64,000 nucleotides of DNA from Nocardia sp. NBC_00508 (GCF_036346875.1 NZ_CP107852.1:372001-436000), one strand, 5' to 3'; positions 43,927 through 53,680 are shown, counted from the first letter of the stretch. Made by a program: numbers and translations. Notes: generated by a model not told the origin, from the letters alone.

Positions 43927-45528
43927 ATGGACGCCCGCATGAGCCAGCCGACGCCGGGCTCCCGGGTAGGCACCCTCTTCGGGCACTACCAGCTGAGGAC
44001 GCTACTCGGCCGCGGTGGCATGGGTGAGGTCTACGAGGCCTACGACACCACCAAGGATCGCACGGTTGCCCTCAAACTCCTGCCCGAACATCTGGCCGCC
44101 GAAACGGGTTACCGCGAACGGTTCCGCCGTGAGTCCCGCACCGCCGCGCGCCTGCAGGAACCGCACATCGTCCCGATTCATGACTACGGCGAGATCGACG
44201 GACTGCTCTTCATCGACATGCGGCTGGTGCGGGGCAACGATCTCGGCAGTCTCTTGGCCTCGCACGGCCCGATGGTCCCTGCGCGCGCCGTGGCCATTAT
44301 CGGCCAAGTGGCCGCGGCGTTGGACGCGGCGCACGCCGACGGACTGATCCACCGCGACATCAAGCCCGCCAACATCCTCGTCACCAACGACGACTTCGCC
44401 TACCTTGTCGACTTCGGCATCGCTCACTCGATCACCAGTACCGGCCTGACCAGTACGGGCACGGCCATCGGAACCTACGCCTACATGGCGCCCGAACGCT
44501 TCCAGCAAGGGGAGATCTCCAACAGCGCCGACATCTACTCGCTCGCCTGCGTGCTCCACGAATGCCTCACCGCCACCCGCCCGTATCCTGCCGACAGCAT
44601 CCAGCTGGTCATCAGCGCCCATCTGTTCGAACCGATTCCCCGCCCCAGCACGGTGCGCCCGGAAACCCCCGTGGCATTCGACTCCGTGATCGCGCGCGGC
44701 ATGGCAAAAGACCCCGCCGACCGCTACCCCACCGCGGGAGATCTGGCCCGCGCCGCCCATGACGCTCTCGGCAATGTCGACCAGCACATGGCGGCCGAAC
44801 TCCTCGCCCGCAGACGGGCCACCACCATCGTCAACAAGGCGCAGGGGCCATTCGAGCTGCCGACGACCAAAGCAAGTGTGCCACCTGCCGGTTGGCTTGG
44901 TCCGCCGCCTGGACCGACCCTGCTGCCCCCGCCCGCGCCACCGCAGCCCGCCCCGCCGAAAAGGCGCGGATGGATAGCCGTGGCCGCAGCTGCGGTCATG
45001 GTGGTCGCGGTGGCGGCCGGTCTCGGAGTGTGGTTCTCGCAGTGGCTGAACTCGAACACCGCCTCTGCTCCGACCACCGAAACCAGGGCAACCAGCCATT
45101 TCACCTCTCCCGAGCTAAGACTGTTGAGCTTGCTGCCACCCGGTTACGACCAGAGCAACTGTTCATCGAGTCCGCCGCAATCGGGCGAGTCGGCTGAATT
45201 GCATTGCTCCAGCACCGCGTCCGTCCCGCGCGCCTGGTACACCTTGTACCCGGACATCTACACACTTCGCAGCGGTTATGCCGCCAAGTCCTCCGTTCAG
45301 GTCGTCCATTGCCCGGATGGCAGCGCGCCGGGCCCATACGCGTCGCACGGCCAGAACCAGGTGACCGGCCAGATGACCTGCCGGATGTCCACCATCGAAA
45401 GCCCTGCCGTCCCGGAGATCGTCTGGAGCGCCGAGCCCAGCCTTGCGATCGGCGAGGCATTCGCGGACGGTCCGGACGGCGCCGCACAACTGTTCACCTG
45501 GTGGCAGCAGCAGGGCGCATTCAAATAG
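43927..45528 (+). CDS. Receptor-type serine/threonine protein kinase (Pkn type)
   Basis: The 533-residue protein has an N-terminal kinase domain with LLGRGGMGEVYEA, VALKLL (Lys50), GLIHRDIKPANIL, VDFGIAHS and YMAPERF. A Pro-rich juxtamembrane segment is followed by one membrane helix (WIAVAAAAVMVVAVAAGLGVWF, near 350-372) and an extracellular sensor of about 150 residues with cysteines, resembling the PknH-type sensor fold (LLPPGYDQSNCSSS, VVHCPDGSAPG, MTCRMST). It follows the DUF6777-like gene in the same direction. Confidence 0.9.
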   Translation: MDARMSQPTPGSRVGTLFGHYQLRTLLGRGGMGEVYEAYDTTKDRTVALKLLPEHLAAETGYRERFRRESRTAARLQEPHIVPIHDYGEIDGLLFIDMRLVRGNDLGSLLASHGPMVPARAVAIIGQVAAALDAAHADGLIHRDIKPANILVTNDDFAYLVDFGIAHSITSTGLTSTGTAIGTYAYMAPERFQQGEISNSADIYSLACVLHECLTATRPYPADSIQLVISAHLFEPIPRPSTVRPETPVAFDSVIARGMAKDPADRYPTAGDLARAAHDALGNVDQHMAAELLARRRATTIVNKAQGPFELPTTKASVPPAGWLGPPPGPTLLPPPAPPQPAPPKRRGWIAVAAAAVMVVAVAAGLGVWFSQWLNSNTASAPTTETRATSHFTSPELRLLSLLPPGYDQSNCSSSPPQSGESAELHCSSTASVPRAWYTLYPDIYTLRSGYAAKSSVQVVHCPDGSAPGPYASHGQNQVTGQMTCRMSTIESPAVPEIVWSAEPSLAIGEAFADGPDGAAQLFTWWQQQGAFK

Positions 45529-46019
45529 CCGAGCGCGGGCGCTTTTCCGAGCTGTCGGCGGCGGTGTGCTCCATGAGGTTCGGGCGATGGTCTCGTTGTG
45601 CGCGGCGGCAGCGCTGTCGCTCGATCCCGATCATGGGGTGCAGTGCGGCGAATGCTTCCGTGGCGGTGAGATGGACATGGGCCCAAGGGAATCGGCGAGC
45701 CCGCCGAGGTGGTCGGCGCCGAAGCGGGTACCTCGAACCCGGTGACGGTTGGATGTGTTACCCGCCGACCGGCGGGTCGATCGGGTTCGACGCTCAGCCG
45801 CTCGGCGTACTGCTTATCAAAGTCGGACCAGCCGTGGTCATGGCTCCCTGCCGACGATCGGGCCGATGGGAGTGCCCGCCAGCAGGAGTGCGGCCACATC
45901 GAGGCACATATGCCGGCCTGCCGCCATCATCGCGGCCATCGCTCGATCGGAGAGCTGGTGGGAAGGGCGCAGGCGAGTGCCGGAGGTGTTGTCAGTCAGT
46001 TCCCAGCGCAATACATCAG
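45529..46019. other. Gene-poor stretch after the kinase gene
   Basis: About 490 bases with no recognisable gene. Short frames occur on both strands; none shows a domain motif. It ends at the terminator hairpin of the methyltransferase operon. Confidence 0.4.
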
Positions 46020-46051
46020 CCCGTGATCCCAGTCCTTGACGCGATCACGGG
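46020..46051 (-). terminator. Terminator of the dehydrogenase-peptide-methyltransferase operon
   Basis: Perfect nine-base arms CCCGTGATC and GATCACGGG flank a 14-base loop. On the minus strand the hairpin includes the methyltransferase stop codon and is the natural end of that operon. Confidence 0.6.
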
Positions 46052-46716
46052 AGCCGCCGAACCAGGAGATAGGTCCGTTGGCTGGGGTGCTCGGTTCCGG
46101 GGTTTGGTGCTCGGTCCAGCCGCGCGGCGAGGGTGAGGCCGGCCGCGGCCAGGGCTGCAGTTTCGGCGGCCGGGTCGAGGAAGCGGAAAATGAGGTCGAC
46201 GGGTCGGCCCCACCATTCGGTGATGTGTTCGGCCTCACCGGGACGGGTGTCGGTGTCGCTGGTGTGGAAGGCGACGAGTGCGTGGCCACCTGGGCGCAGC
46301 ACCCGGGCGAACTCGACGTAGGCAGCGGCCCGTTCGGCCTCGTCGAGGTGGATCACGGCGTACCAGCACAGGATCCCATTCACCGCCCGGGATCGGATGG
46401 GCAGCCTGGTCATGTTCGCTACGGCGAACGGCAGGGGCGCCGAGCGGCGCGCGACGGCGCACATGGCTGTTGACAGGTCGACGCCGAGAACTTGGGCTCC
46501 GCGGCGGGCCAGGTGGGCCGTTACGTGGCCGGGGCCGCAGCCGACGTCGACGATCGTCCCGTCGGAGGCCAGTTCCACGAAGGTGTCCAACAGGGCGCGG
46601 TCAAGGGGTTTGCGCTTGAGTTCGTCGCCGATCTCGACGGCGTAGCGTTCGGCCACCGCGTCGTAGCCGCGGCGCGTCGCGGCGGACGTCACGCTGTCCG
46701 GAGACGGCGGCGTCAT
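46045..46716 (-). CDS. Class I SAM-dependent methyltransferase
   Basis: The 223-residue protein has motif I IVDVGCGPGHVTAHLA, the acidic GVDLS, and post-motif CWYAVIHLDEAER and LRPGGHALVAFH, a standard Rossmann methyltransferase of the UbiE/small-molecule kind. It overlaps the upstream 45-residue ORF by four bases (ATGA) and is the last gene of a three-gene operon beginning with an amino-acid dehydrogenase. The substrate is unknown. Confidence 0.85.
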   Translation of the reverse strand: MTPPSPDSVTSAATRRGYDAVAERYAVEIGDELKRKPLDRALLDTFVELASDGTIVDVGCGPGHVTAHLARRGAQVLGVDLSTAMCAVARRSAPLPFAVANMTRLPIRSRAVNGILCWYAVIHLDEAERAAAYVEFARVLRPGGHALVAFHTSDTDTRPGEAEHITEWWGRPVDLIFRFLDPAAETAALAAAGLTLAARLDRAPNPGTEHPSQRTYLLVRRLP

Positions 46717-46850
46717 GGCCAGGACCGGTCGAGGTGGCGGGAACGGATCCCGGCCGCGGCGGCCGCGGTTTCCGGCAGGCGCTGTGCCATGGCGAGGTTG
46801 TCACCCAGGGTCCAGGTGGAGGGCTGGTCGTCGGGGGTGGAGTGCGTCAT
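46713..46850 (-). CDS. 45-residue peptide between dehydrogenase and methyltransferase genes
   Basis: The ATG at 46850 has AAGGA six bases upstream, and the stop overlaps the methyltransferase start by four bases. The peptide is MTHSTPDDQPSTWTLGDN, then an Ala-rich helix (LPETAAAAAG) and the ending SRHLDRSWP. It has no signal peptide, membrane segment or cysteines. Good ribosome site plus coupling on both sides argue that it is translated. It may be a modified-peptide precursor, a small partner of the methyltransferase, or a leader that only serves coupling; the sequence does not decide. Confidence 0.55.
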   Translation of the reverse strand: MTHSTPDDQPSTWTLGDNLAMAQRLPETAAAAAGIRSRHLDRSWP

Positions 46851-46873
46851 CTGCTGTCCTTGTCCAAGCCGGG

Positions 46874-47917
46874 TCATACGGTTGGTGCCGCCCGGGGGAT
46901 ACGGTTCCGGGCGAGGGTCAGGGCCGCGGCGGCGGGCGTCACGCGGGTCTGTGCCGCATCTCGTAGGATGCGGGCCAGGGTGTCGCCGATGCCGCGGACG
47001 CGGGCGGTGGCTTGCTCGGTGGTCTCGTGGTGCAGTTCGATGGCGGTGGCGTGGATGACGCCACCCGCGCTGACGACGAAGTCCGGCGCCCACAGGATGC
47101 CCCGCTGATGGAGCAGGTCGGCGGTGTCCGGCTCGTCGAGCTGGTTGTTGGCCGGCCCGGCGATGGCTGCGCAGCGGAGCCGGGACACGGTGCCGGGGGT
47201 GAAGATGTCGCCGAGCGCGGCCGGAACGAGGATGTCCACCTCCGCGTAGAGGGCGCTGTCCGGGTCTCGCCAAGCGGCGCCGAGTTCGTCGGCGAGCTGT
47301 CGCTTGGTGGTGTCGATGTCGGTAACGACGAGGTCGGCTCCCGCGGCGGCCAGGTGGCGGGCGACATGAGCGCCGACCCGGCCGAGGCCGAGGACGGCGA
47401 ACCGGCGGGCCCCGAGCTGTGGCAAGCCGAACACCGCATCGCACACGGCGTGCAGGGCCGTCACGACGCCGGCGGCCGTGTGCGTCGAGGAGTCGCCGCT
47501 GCCACCCGCCTGCTGCGGTCGGCAGAACACGTGCGGGGTACGTTCGGCGAGTACGGCCATGTCCTCTGGGCTGGTTCCGACGTCCGGACCGGTCACGTAT
47601 GCGCCATCCAGCGCGTCGATGGCGTCCGCGACGTCGAGGAGGATCGCCCGCCTGGCGGCCGGGTCGGTTATACCTTCGGGCGGCACGGCGACGACGGTCT
47701 TGCCACCGCCGTTCGGCAGGCCCGCCACGGCGCACTTGTCCGTCATCGCCGCCGATAGGCGCAAGGCGTCGTCGAGTGCGTCGCTCCAGTGCGGGTACGA
47801 GGTGATCCGGCAGCCACCGATCGCCTGTCCTAGGGCGGTGGAGTGCACGGCGACGATCAGGGGCAACCCAGATCGCGGTCCGCGTCTGACACAGACCTGT
47901 TCATGGTGAAACGGCAT
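46874..47917 (-). CDS. Leucine/phenylalanine/valine dehydrogenase family protein
   Basis: The 347-residue protein has the family's catalytic segment CAVAGLPNGGGKTVVAVPPEG (catalytic Lys in GGGK), the second acidic part GPDVGTSPEDM, and a Rossmann domain VLGLGRVGAHVARHLAAAGADLVVTDID. Length matches leucine dehydrogenases, which oxidatively deaminate branched-chain amino acids with NAD. It is divergent from an Lrp/AsnC regulator 183 bases away and followed by the small peptide and methyltransferase genes. Confidence 0.85.
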   Translation of the reverse strand: MPFHHEQVCVRRGPRSGLPLIVAVHSTALGQAIGGCRITSYPHWSDALDDALRLSAAMTDKCAVAGLPNGGGKTVVAVPPEGITDPAARRAILLDVADAIDALDGAYVTGPDVGTSPEDMAVLAERTPHVFCRPQQAGGSGDSSTHTAAGVVTALHAVCDAVFGLPQLGARRFAVLGLGRVGAHVARHLAAAGADLVVTDIDTTKRQLADELGAAWRDPDSALYAEVDILVPAALGDIFTPGTVSRLRCAAIAGPANNQLDEPDTADLLHQRGILWAPDFVVSAGGVIHATAIELHHETTEQATARVRGIGDTLARILRDAAQTRVTPAAAALTLARNRIPRAAPTV

Positions 47918-48100
47918 GGCTGACTCTCCTTACGGGCCGTTGCATGGGAGCTCCGGTTTTCATCCATCGCGGTCCCGGCCGAGCAGCGTGGAGCGTCGTC
48001 TCCAGCAGAGCGTCGGTCAGTGCCCCGTAACGTAACCGTTCACACGGCTAGGCTGGGCTGAACGCGAACGATATTCGGCCCTTGGAGGAAAGAGGCGGCC

Positions 48101-48559
48101 GTGGACGAACTTGATTCGGCGATCGTCGAGCATCTACAGCGTGATGCTCGGCAGACCAACCGGGATCTGGCCCGGACTCTCGGCATCGCGCCGTCCACCT
48201 GTCTGGAACGCGTCCGTGCACTGCGGGAGCGCGGCGTGATCAGCGGCTATCACGCCGAGATCAGCCTGTCGGCCCTCAACCGGCACGTGCAGGCGCTGCT
48301 GCACGTCCAGGTCCGGCCGCTCAGCCGCGAGGTCATCGAGAGATTCAAGCAGTACGTGACCGCGCTGCCCGAGGTCCTGTCGGTGTTCGTGGTGGCAGGG
48401 GGCGACGACTTCCTCGTGCATGTCGCCGTGCCGAGCGTGGACGCCCTGCACGGCTTCCTCATGGACAAGTTCAGCAAGCGTCGGGAGATCGTCGGCTTCC
48501 GCAGCTCGATCATCTACCAGCACGCCCGCAACCAGGTCATCACCTCCTTGCACGGATGA
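48101..48559 (+). CDS. Lrp/AsnC-family regulator
   Basis: The 152-residue protein has an N-terminal HTH (LDSAIVEHLQRDARQTNRDLARTLGIAPSTCLERVRALRERGVISGYHAEI) and a C-terminal RAM domain (ALLHVQVRPLSREVIERFKQYV, VFVVAGGDDFLVHVAV). GTG at 48101 follows GGAGGAAAG. Being divergent from the branched-chain-type amino-acid dehydrogenase gene, it most likely controls that operon in response to an amino acid, like BkdR or LrpA pairs. Confidence 0.9.
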   Translation: MDELDSAIVEHLQRDARQTNRDLARTLGIAPSTCLERVRALRERGVISGYHAEISLSALNRHVQALLHVQVRPLSREVIERFKQYVTALPEVLSVFVVAGGDDFLVHVAVPSVDALHGFLMDKFSKRREIVGFRSSIIYQHARNQVITSLHG

Positions 48560-48802
48560 CGACCGCCGCGGTACTGATCGCGACCATCCTGCACAGGCTC
48601 CAGGACGGCTCGCCGAGCTGGTTCGGGGCCGCAGCCGATGCATCCGACCGTGCCACGAGGATGGCCCGGATTTCTGCTTCGCCCGAGCGCATTCCAGCGC
48701 AGTCGCTGCCCTGATTCTCCGAACACGCTCGGCTACCCTCTGGGTTGCCGCGAGGTCCCGGCTCGCGGCCCCCTGGGAGTCGACACTGGAGGAAAGAACG
48801 GA

Positions 48803-49096
48803 ATGAAGTCCACTGTTTTCGCTGTCGCTGCCGTGTTGGCGACGACGGTCATGACCGTGCTGGCCCCGCAGACGAGCGCAGCGTCTGGAGTGCTGATGAT
48901 CAACGAAGTCCCCTACGAATCCTGGGAAGGCTATCTGGACGACTGCCTCCACATCACCATCCACGAGATCGAGAATTACACCGACGGTGATGCGGTGGTC
49001 TACGACAGGTTCGACTGCACGGGTCGAGTGATAGCCGTCGTGCACCCGAACGAGAGGACCACGGCCATCGGCGGATCCTCGGTCCTGTCTCTGTGA
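48803..49096 (+). CDS. Small secreted protein of unknown function
   Basis: The ATG at 48803 has GGAGGAAAG upstream. The 97 residues begin with a Sec signal peptide (FAVAAVLATTVMTVLAPQTSAASG, cleavage after AQ/SAA region near residue 27). The mature part of about 70 residues has two cysteines (DDCLHIT, RFDCTGRV), probably one disulfide, and an acidic middle. It resembles no family known to me. It lies 243 bases after the Lrp gene. Confidence 0.65.
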   Translation: MKSTVFAVAAVLATTVMTVLAPQTSAASGVLMINEVPYESWEGYLDDCLHITIHEIENYTDGDAVVYDRFDCTGRVIAVVHPNERTTAIGGSSVLSL

Positions 49097-49300
49097 AGGC
49101 GCGCCCACGGGGCGCTCGCCGCAGAGCCGACGCCCGGTACCGGTGCACGACCCGTTGGGCGGCCGTCGGGCGTCGCCGGGGGACGCATGGCGCCGCAGGT
49201 GAGGTGGTGCACGCGCACGATCAGCCTGCCTGTTGGGCTTTGAGCAGTTCCGGGTAGATGGTGATCACGGGCTGGGATCCGTCCCAGCCGGCGAGGGTGG

Positions 49301-49858
49301 TCAGGCGGTCAGGTCGGTTGGGGTGGTGATGAGCAGGCGCTGGTCGGGTTCGCCGGAGAGCGCGGCCAAGCCGCGTAGTGCCCGGATGGCCGTGCGCCAC
49401 GACCGAGGGTTCTTCAGGTTGAGCCCGCCCAGCAGTTGTTTGAGCATGGTCAGGCTGTCGAAGTAGATCCGCTCGCAGACCAGGTTTTCGTCGGCGTCGA
49501 AGATGAAGTAGGCCGTCATCCGGACGCGGAAGCGCCTGCCGGTGGGCGGTATCCCGCCGAGTGGGCCCTGATGGGTGCCCAGTAGCCAGAATTCGACGAT
49601 GACCGCGTCGGCGCTGTGCCGCAGCGCGATGATCTCATGGTCCTGGTCCGGGAACGCCACCCGCGAATCGCGGTAGTAGCCACGCACCTCGGCGTCGCCG
49701 TCGTGCACGGTGAGTGTCGGGATCAGCTCGTAGTGCGGGTGCGGGAAGGTGGACAGCACGTCGTCCCACTGCTGGACGACTTCGTCGTGGAAGTGATCGA
49801 GGACGAGCTTCTGCCGCGCGCGCAGAATCTCGGGGGCGGGGATGTCGAACTGGCTCAT
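49301..49858 (-). CDS. SnoaL-like / ester cyclase-type protein
   Basis: The 185-residue protein has the NTF2-like fold pattern: VLDHFHDEVVQQWDDVLSTFPHPHYELIPTLTVHDGDAEVRGYYRDSR, then EFWLLGTHQGPLGGIPPTGRRFRVRMTAYFIFD and CERIYFDSLTMLKQLLG, which is typical of SnoaL-like cyclases. A further coding-like frame lies just after the stop (49221-49320), so the annotated C-terminus may be affected by a frameshift. Substrate unknown. Confidence 0.75.
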   Translation of the reverse strand: MSQFDIPAPEILRARQKLVLDHFHDEVVQQWDDVLSTFPHPHYELIPTLTVHDGDAEVRGYYRDSRVAFPDQDHEIIALRHSADAVIVEFWLLGTHQGPLGGIPPTGRRFRVRMTAYFIFDADENLVCERIYFDSLTMLKQLLGGLNLKNPRSWRTAIRALRGLAALSGEPDQRLLITTPTDLTA

Positions 49859-50148
49859 CGGGTGCGCTTCCGTGGGTCGAGGTCAGGCGTGGCGGGTGAT
49901 ATGGCCGTGGACGAAGGTCGGTCGGGTACCGGGATTGGTCCATGCCCCTCGCCATCGACAACGTGCTCGCCCGCCTACCCGGCCCGAAAGCCTGATACCG
50001 ACTGTTCGTGCGGGACTGGTCCTCGTGGCGGCGCCGAGTTCGGTGCGTGCCGACCGGCCTCGCCTCGTGGGTGGCAGTGCGGTGCGCAGCCAGAAGTTCA
50101 TAGCCACCGCGAAGACAGTGCCGATGATGGCACTAAGCTCCTGCTCCT

Positions 50149-50691
50149 ATGGCCCTCAGCGCGACACTGCACAACTTCGCCGTCCACCTGGCCGACGTCG
50201 ACCGTGGCGTCTATCAGGAGCTGGAGTTGCGGGTAGCGCGCCACCCGTCCGAAACAGCCGAGTTCATGCTGACGCGGCTGCTGGCGTACTGCCTCGAGTA
50301 TGAGGAGGGCATCACCTTCAGTGACGGCGGCGTTTCCTCCACTGACGAGCCCGCGGTGCTGGTACGCGACCTCACCGGACGCGTCACGGCCTGGATCGAA
50401 GTCGGCGCACCCGAGGCGGAGCGGGTGCACCGAGGCAGCAAACTGGCCGAACGCGTCGCCATCTATACCCATCGCGACCCCGCCAAGGTACTGGCGCAAC
50501 TCACCGGCAAGCGGATCCATCACGCCGAGGCGATTCCCCTCTACAGCTTCGATCGCGATTTCATCGATTCCGCCGTCGCGGCGATCGAACGTCGCAACAC
50601 CGTCACCCTGTCCATCACCGAGCGCCTGCTGTATCTGGACCTCAACGGTACGGGCCTGAGCACATCGGTCGAGGAGCACCGGTTCGGATAG
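50149..50691 (+). CDS. YaeQ family protein
   Basis: The 180-residue protein has the full YaeQ pattern: MALSATLHNFAVHLADVDRG, LELRVARHPSETAEFMLTRLLAYCLEYEEGI, and AWIEVGAPEAERVHRGSKLAERVAIYTHRDP, a PD-(D/E)XK-like nuclease fold. LYSFDRDFI and LLYLDLNG follow. The cellular role of YaeQ proteins is unsettled. A -10-like TAAGCT lies nine bases before the ATG. Confidence 0.9.
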   Translation: MALSATLHNFAVHLADVDRGVYQELELRVARHPSETAEFMLTRLLAYCLEYEEGITFSDGGVSSTDEPAVLVRDLTGRVTAWIEVGAPEAERVHRGSKLAERVAIYTHRDPAKVLAQLTGKRIHHAEAIPLYSFDRDFIDSAVAAIERRNTVTLSITERLLYLDLNGTGLSTSVEEHRFG

Positions 50692-50784
50692 AGAGTCTGT
50701 CGACTGCATTCTCAGCAGGGGGTTCGGGGGATCCGAAGTCCGTACTCGGCACACTGCTGGCAGGATCTATGAGCAGGCGATCGA

Positions 50785-51579
50785 TCATGTCACGTGGTTC
50801 AGCTCGTCCCGCAACGACATCACCGGCACCATTCCCCGGGTGCCGTACCGCTGCCAGGAAAGTCGGTACAGGCGGTCCCATCGGTCCTCGATCCAGTCCC
50901 AGATGAGGTCGGCGACCCATGCGGGATCGTCGAGTTCGGTCGTGTACAGCCGATCCGGTGAGCCATCGGCGAATTCCAAAGTGTAGGTGGGTGTCTCGCA
51001 GTCCGGATCGAGCGGGGATCCACGGTAGGTTTGGACGAAGCTGGCGGAATCGTCGCGCCTGCCGACAATCAGGAACGGCGTCGAAGCCAGCTGGTGCAGC
51101 CGAGGGATCCAGTCGTGCAGCTCTTCTAGAACGAGCGACGAACGTCTGTGCACGCCGCCGATGTCCACCTCCACCAGGTAGCGCCGACCGAGGAAGGTCA
51201 GCTGGTCGTTGTCGGCGTCATACAGTGCCGCGCCCGGCCGGATCACATCCTTGACGATCTCGAGTAAACCGGCGACGACATGATCCGGCATCCACACTTG
51301 GACGGTATCGCCCGTGATGGCCCATTGCACCGAATAGTCCGGCCGCCGCCTGCTTGTAGCAACCTTGTTCCACCCCACGAGCGCTGCGTTCAAGCTGAGG
51401 ACGTGGTCCTCCTCGGTGGGTGGGCGGGAGCGCTGAGATAGAAGGTAGTGCCGAACTTCGTCAGGACGCTCTACCGCATCTGCCGGAAGTGCGACAAACT
51501 CTCGGATCACTGGATCCAGTCTAATGAAGTCCGCTACACCCCAATGCTGTCCGAGCTGCGATGATTTCGAATCCGTCAA
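50785..51579 (-). CDS. Hypothetical protein, Trp-rich C-terminus
   Basis: The 264-residue soluble protein begins MTDSKSSQLGQHWGVADF. It contains YSVQWAITGDTVQVWMPDHVVAGLLEIV and ends in an aromatic, charged stretch WVADLIWDWIEDRWDRLYRLSWQRYG. No signal peptide or membrane helix is present. No family is recognised; the composition resembles single-copy immunity-like proteins but nothing supports that directly. It lies downstream of ureC in the same direction, 94 bases away. Confidence 0.65.
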   Translation of the reverse strand: MTDSKSSQLGQHWGVADFIRLDPVIREFVALPADAVERPDEVRHYLLSQRSRPPTEEDHVLSLNAALVGWNKVATSRRRPDYSVQWAITGDTVQVWMPDHVVAGLLEIVKDVIRPGAALYDADNDQLTFLGRRYLVEVDIGGVHRRSSLVLEELHDWIPRLHQLASTPFLIVGRRDDSASFVQTYRGSPLDPDCETPTYTLEFADGSPDRLYTTELDDPAWVADLIWDWIEDRWDRLYRLSWQRYGTRGMVPVMSLRDELNHVT

Positions 51580-51672
51580 CCCCGGTCTGATCGTTCACGA
51601 TCTCGTCCGGCTCGACTCCGCGACAACGACTTCGAGGGTGTCCCGATGCAGCCGTGTGCCGCTCGCCGCGAG

Positions 51673-53394
51673 TCAGAACAGGAAGTAGCGCTGGGCCATG
51701 GGGAGTTCGGTGGCGGGTTGTTCGCGCCAGACCTCGCCGTCGATGCGGACGGTGAAGGTGTCCGGGTCGACTTCGATGTGGGGCATGGCGTCGTTGTTGG
51801 GCATGTCCGTCTTCGTGATGTGACGGACGTTGCGGACCGGCACGAGTTTGCGCTGGACTCGCAGCCGCTCGGCTAGTCCGTCCTCGATCGCTTGCTCGGA
51901 GACGAAGTGGAGGGACGTCGCGGCGGTGCTCGCGGGGGCCGCGCCGAACATCGGGCGCGGCAGCACCGGCTGCGGAGTCGGGATGGAGGCGTTGGCGTCG
52001 CCCATCGCGGCCCAGGCGATCGCGCCGCCTTTGAGCACGGCGTGCGGGCGGACGCCGAAGAACGCAGGCTCCCACAGCACCAGGTCGGCGAGCTTGCCCA
52101 CCTCGACCGAGCCGATCTCGTGGTCGAGGCCGTGCGCGATAGCCGGGCAGATGGTGTATTTCGCGATATAGCGCTGGACGCGGGCGTTGTCGGCCGCGCC
52201 GTCGCCGGGCAGCGGGCCGCGGCGGCGTTTCATCACGTGCGCGGTCTGCCAGGTGCGCAGCACCACCTCGCCGATGCGGCCCATGGCCTGCGAGTCACTG
52301 CCGATCATCGAGATGGCGCCGAGATCGTGCAGCAGATCCTCCGCCGCGATGGTGGACGGGCGGATGCGGCTTTCGGCGAACGCGAGATCCTCCGGGATCG
52401 AGGCGCTCAGGTGATGGCACACCATGAGCATGTCCAGGTGCTCGTCGAGAGTGTTCACGGTGTGCGGGCGGGTCGGGTTGGTGGAACTGGGCAGCACGTT
52501 GAGATGCGAAGCGACGGTGATGATGTCGGGCGCGTGCCCACCGCCCGCACCCTCGGTGTGGTAGGCATGGATGCCGCGGCCCGCGATCGCCGCGAGGGTG
52601 TCTTCGACGAAACCGGCCTCGTTCAACGTGTCCGAGTGCAGCGCCACCTGCACGCCCGCGGCGTCGGCGACGGTGAGGCAGGCGTCGATCGCGGCGGGCG
52701 TCGAGCCCCAGTCCTCGTGCAGCTTGAAACCCGATGCGCCGCCGCGCAATTGCTCCCACATCGCCGCGGCGCTGACGGTATTGCCCTTGCCGAGCAGCAC
52801 GATGTTCACCGGCCAGCCGTCGGTGGCCTCCAGCATCCGCGCCAGATGCCACGCGCCCGGCGTCACGGTGGTCGCCTTGCTGCCCTCGGCGGGGCCGGTG
52901 CCGCCGCCGATGAGTGTGGTGATGCCGCCGCCGAGCGCCTCGTCCATCAGCTGCGGGCAGATGAAGTGCACGTGACAGTCGATGGCGCCCGCGGTGAGGA
53001 TTCGTCCGTTACCCGCGATGATCTCGGTGGACGGGCCGACGACCAGGTCCGGGTGCACGCCGGTCATCGTGTCGGGGTTACCCGCCTTCCCGATGGCGCT
53101 GATCCGTCCGTCGCGAATGCCGACGTCTGCCTTGATGATTCCCCAATGATCGATGATCACCACGCCGGTGATCACGGTGTCGGGAGCGCCCTCGGCGCGG
53201 GTCGCGCGCGACTGGCCCATGGATTCGCGCAGCACTTTGCCGCCGCCGAACACGGCCTCGTCACCGGCCCGCCCCGGTCCGCCGCCGCGGTCCTCGGTGA
53301 TCTCGATCAGCAGATCGGTGTCGGCCAACCTGATCCGGTCCCCGGTCGTCGGCCCGAACAGTTCGGCATACCGCGCCCGGCTGAGTTCACTCAT
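51673..53394 (-). CDS. ureC: Urease alpha (catalytic) subunit
   Basis: The 573-residue protein has the nickel ligands [10 protein letters not shown] (His141, His143), the lysine that becomes carbamylated in GFKLHEDWG (Lys224), and MVCHHLS with the flap residues. Length and motifs are complete. It hydrolyses urea to ammonia and carbamate in the cytoplasm. It is the last structural gene in the order ureA-ureB-ureC. An unusual 286-base gap separates it from ureB, and no ureE/F/G/D accessory genes follow in the window. Confidence 0.96.
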   Translation of the reverse strand: MSELSRARYAELFGPTTGDRIRLADTDLLIEITEDRGGGPGRAGDEAVFGGGKVLRESMGQSRATRAEGAPDTVITGVVIIDHWGIIKADVGIRDGRISAIGKAGNPDTMTGVHPDLVVGPSTEIIAGNGRILTAGAIDCHVHFICPQLMDEALGGGITTLIGGGTGPAEGSKATTVTPGAWHLARMLEATDGWPVNIVLLGKGNTVSAAAMWEQLRGGASGFKLHEDWGSTPAAIDACLTVADAAGVQVALHSDTLNEAGFVEDTLAAIAGRGIHAYHTEGAGGGHAPDIITVASHLNVLPSSTNPTRPHTVNTLDEHLDMLMVCHHLSASIPEDLAFAESRIRPSTIAAEDLLHDLGAISMIGSDSQAMGRIGEVVLRTWQTAHVMKRRRGPLPGDGAADNARVQRYIAKYTICPAIAHGLDHEIGSVEVGKLADLVLWEPAFFGVRPHAVLKGGAIAWAAMGDANASIPTPQPVLPRPMFGAAPASTAATSLHFVSEQAIEDGLAERLRVQRKLVPVRNVRHITKTDMPNNDAMPHIEVDPDTFTVRIDGEVWREQPATELPMAQRYFLF

Positions 53395-53680
53395 CGCGTC
53401 CTACCTCCCGAGCCGCCTGCCGAAGATCCGCGAATTGCCCGGACCATGCCGAAGTGCGCCGACATCCACCTCTGGTCATCGGAATGTCCGGCCGAGGACC
53501 GGGTTCCGCGCCCGCCGACTCGGCCCGCCCTCCGGTCGTCGGTCCGGCGGTACTCACCTGTCAGGGCGCCATCCCGTCTGCAACCCGGACAGCGGGGCTG
53601 CCGCCGCTCGGCTCGGGTGGACGCACGGCTTTCCGGAGCCCGGCCTCGGCGTTCATCGGCTGCGATCGGGCCGAGACCGC
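53395..53680. other. Unusual spacer between ureB and ureC
   Basis: The 286 bases on the minus strand hold an open frame of up to 97 codons (53391-53684) that overlaps the ureC start by four bases. Its Arg/Gly/Ser-rich composition gives no domain. In most actinobacteria ureB and ureC abut or overlap, so this is an insertion relative to the usual operon. Confidence 0.5.

Noticed and set aside
45529..46019. A decayed transposase
   Set aside because: No catalytic motif, terminal repeat or target duplication could be found.
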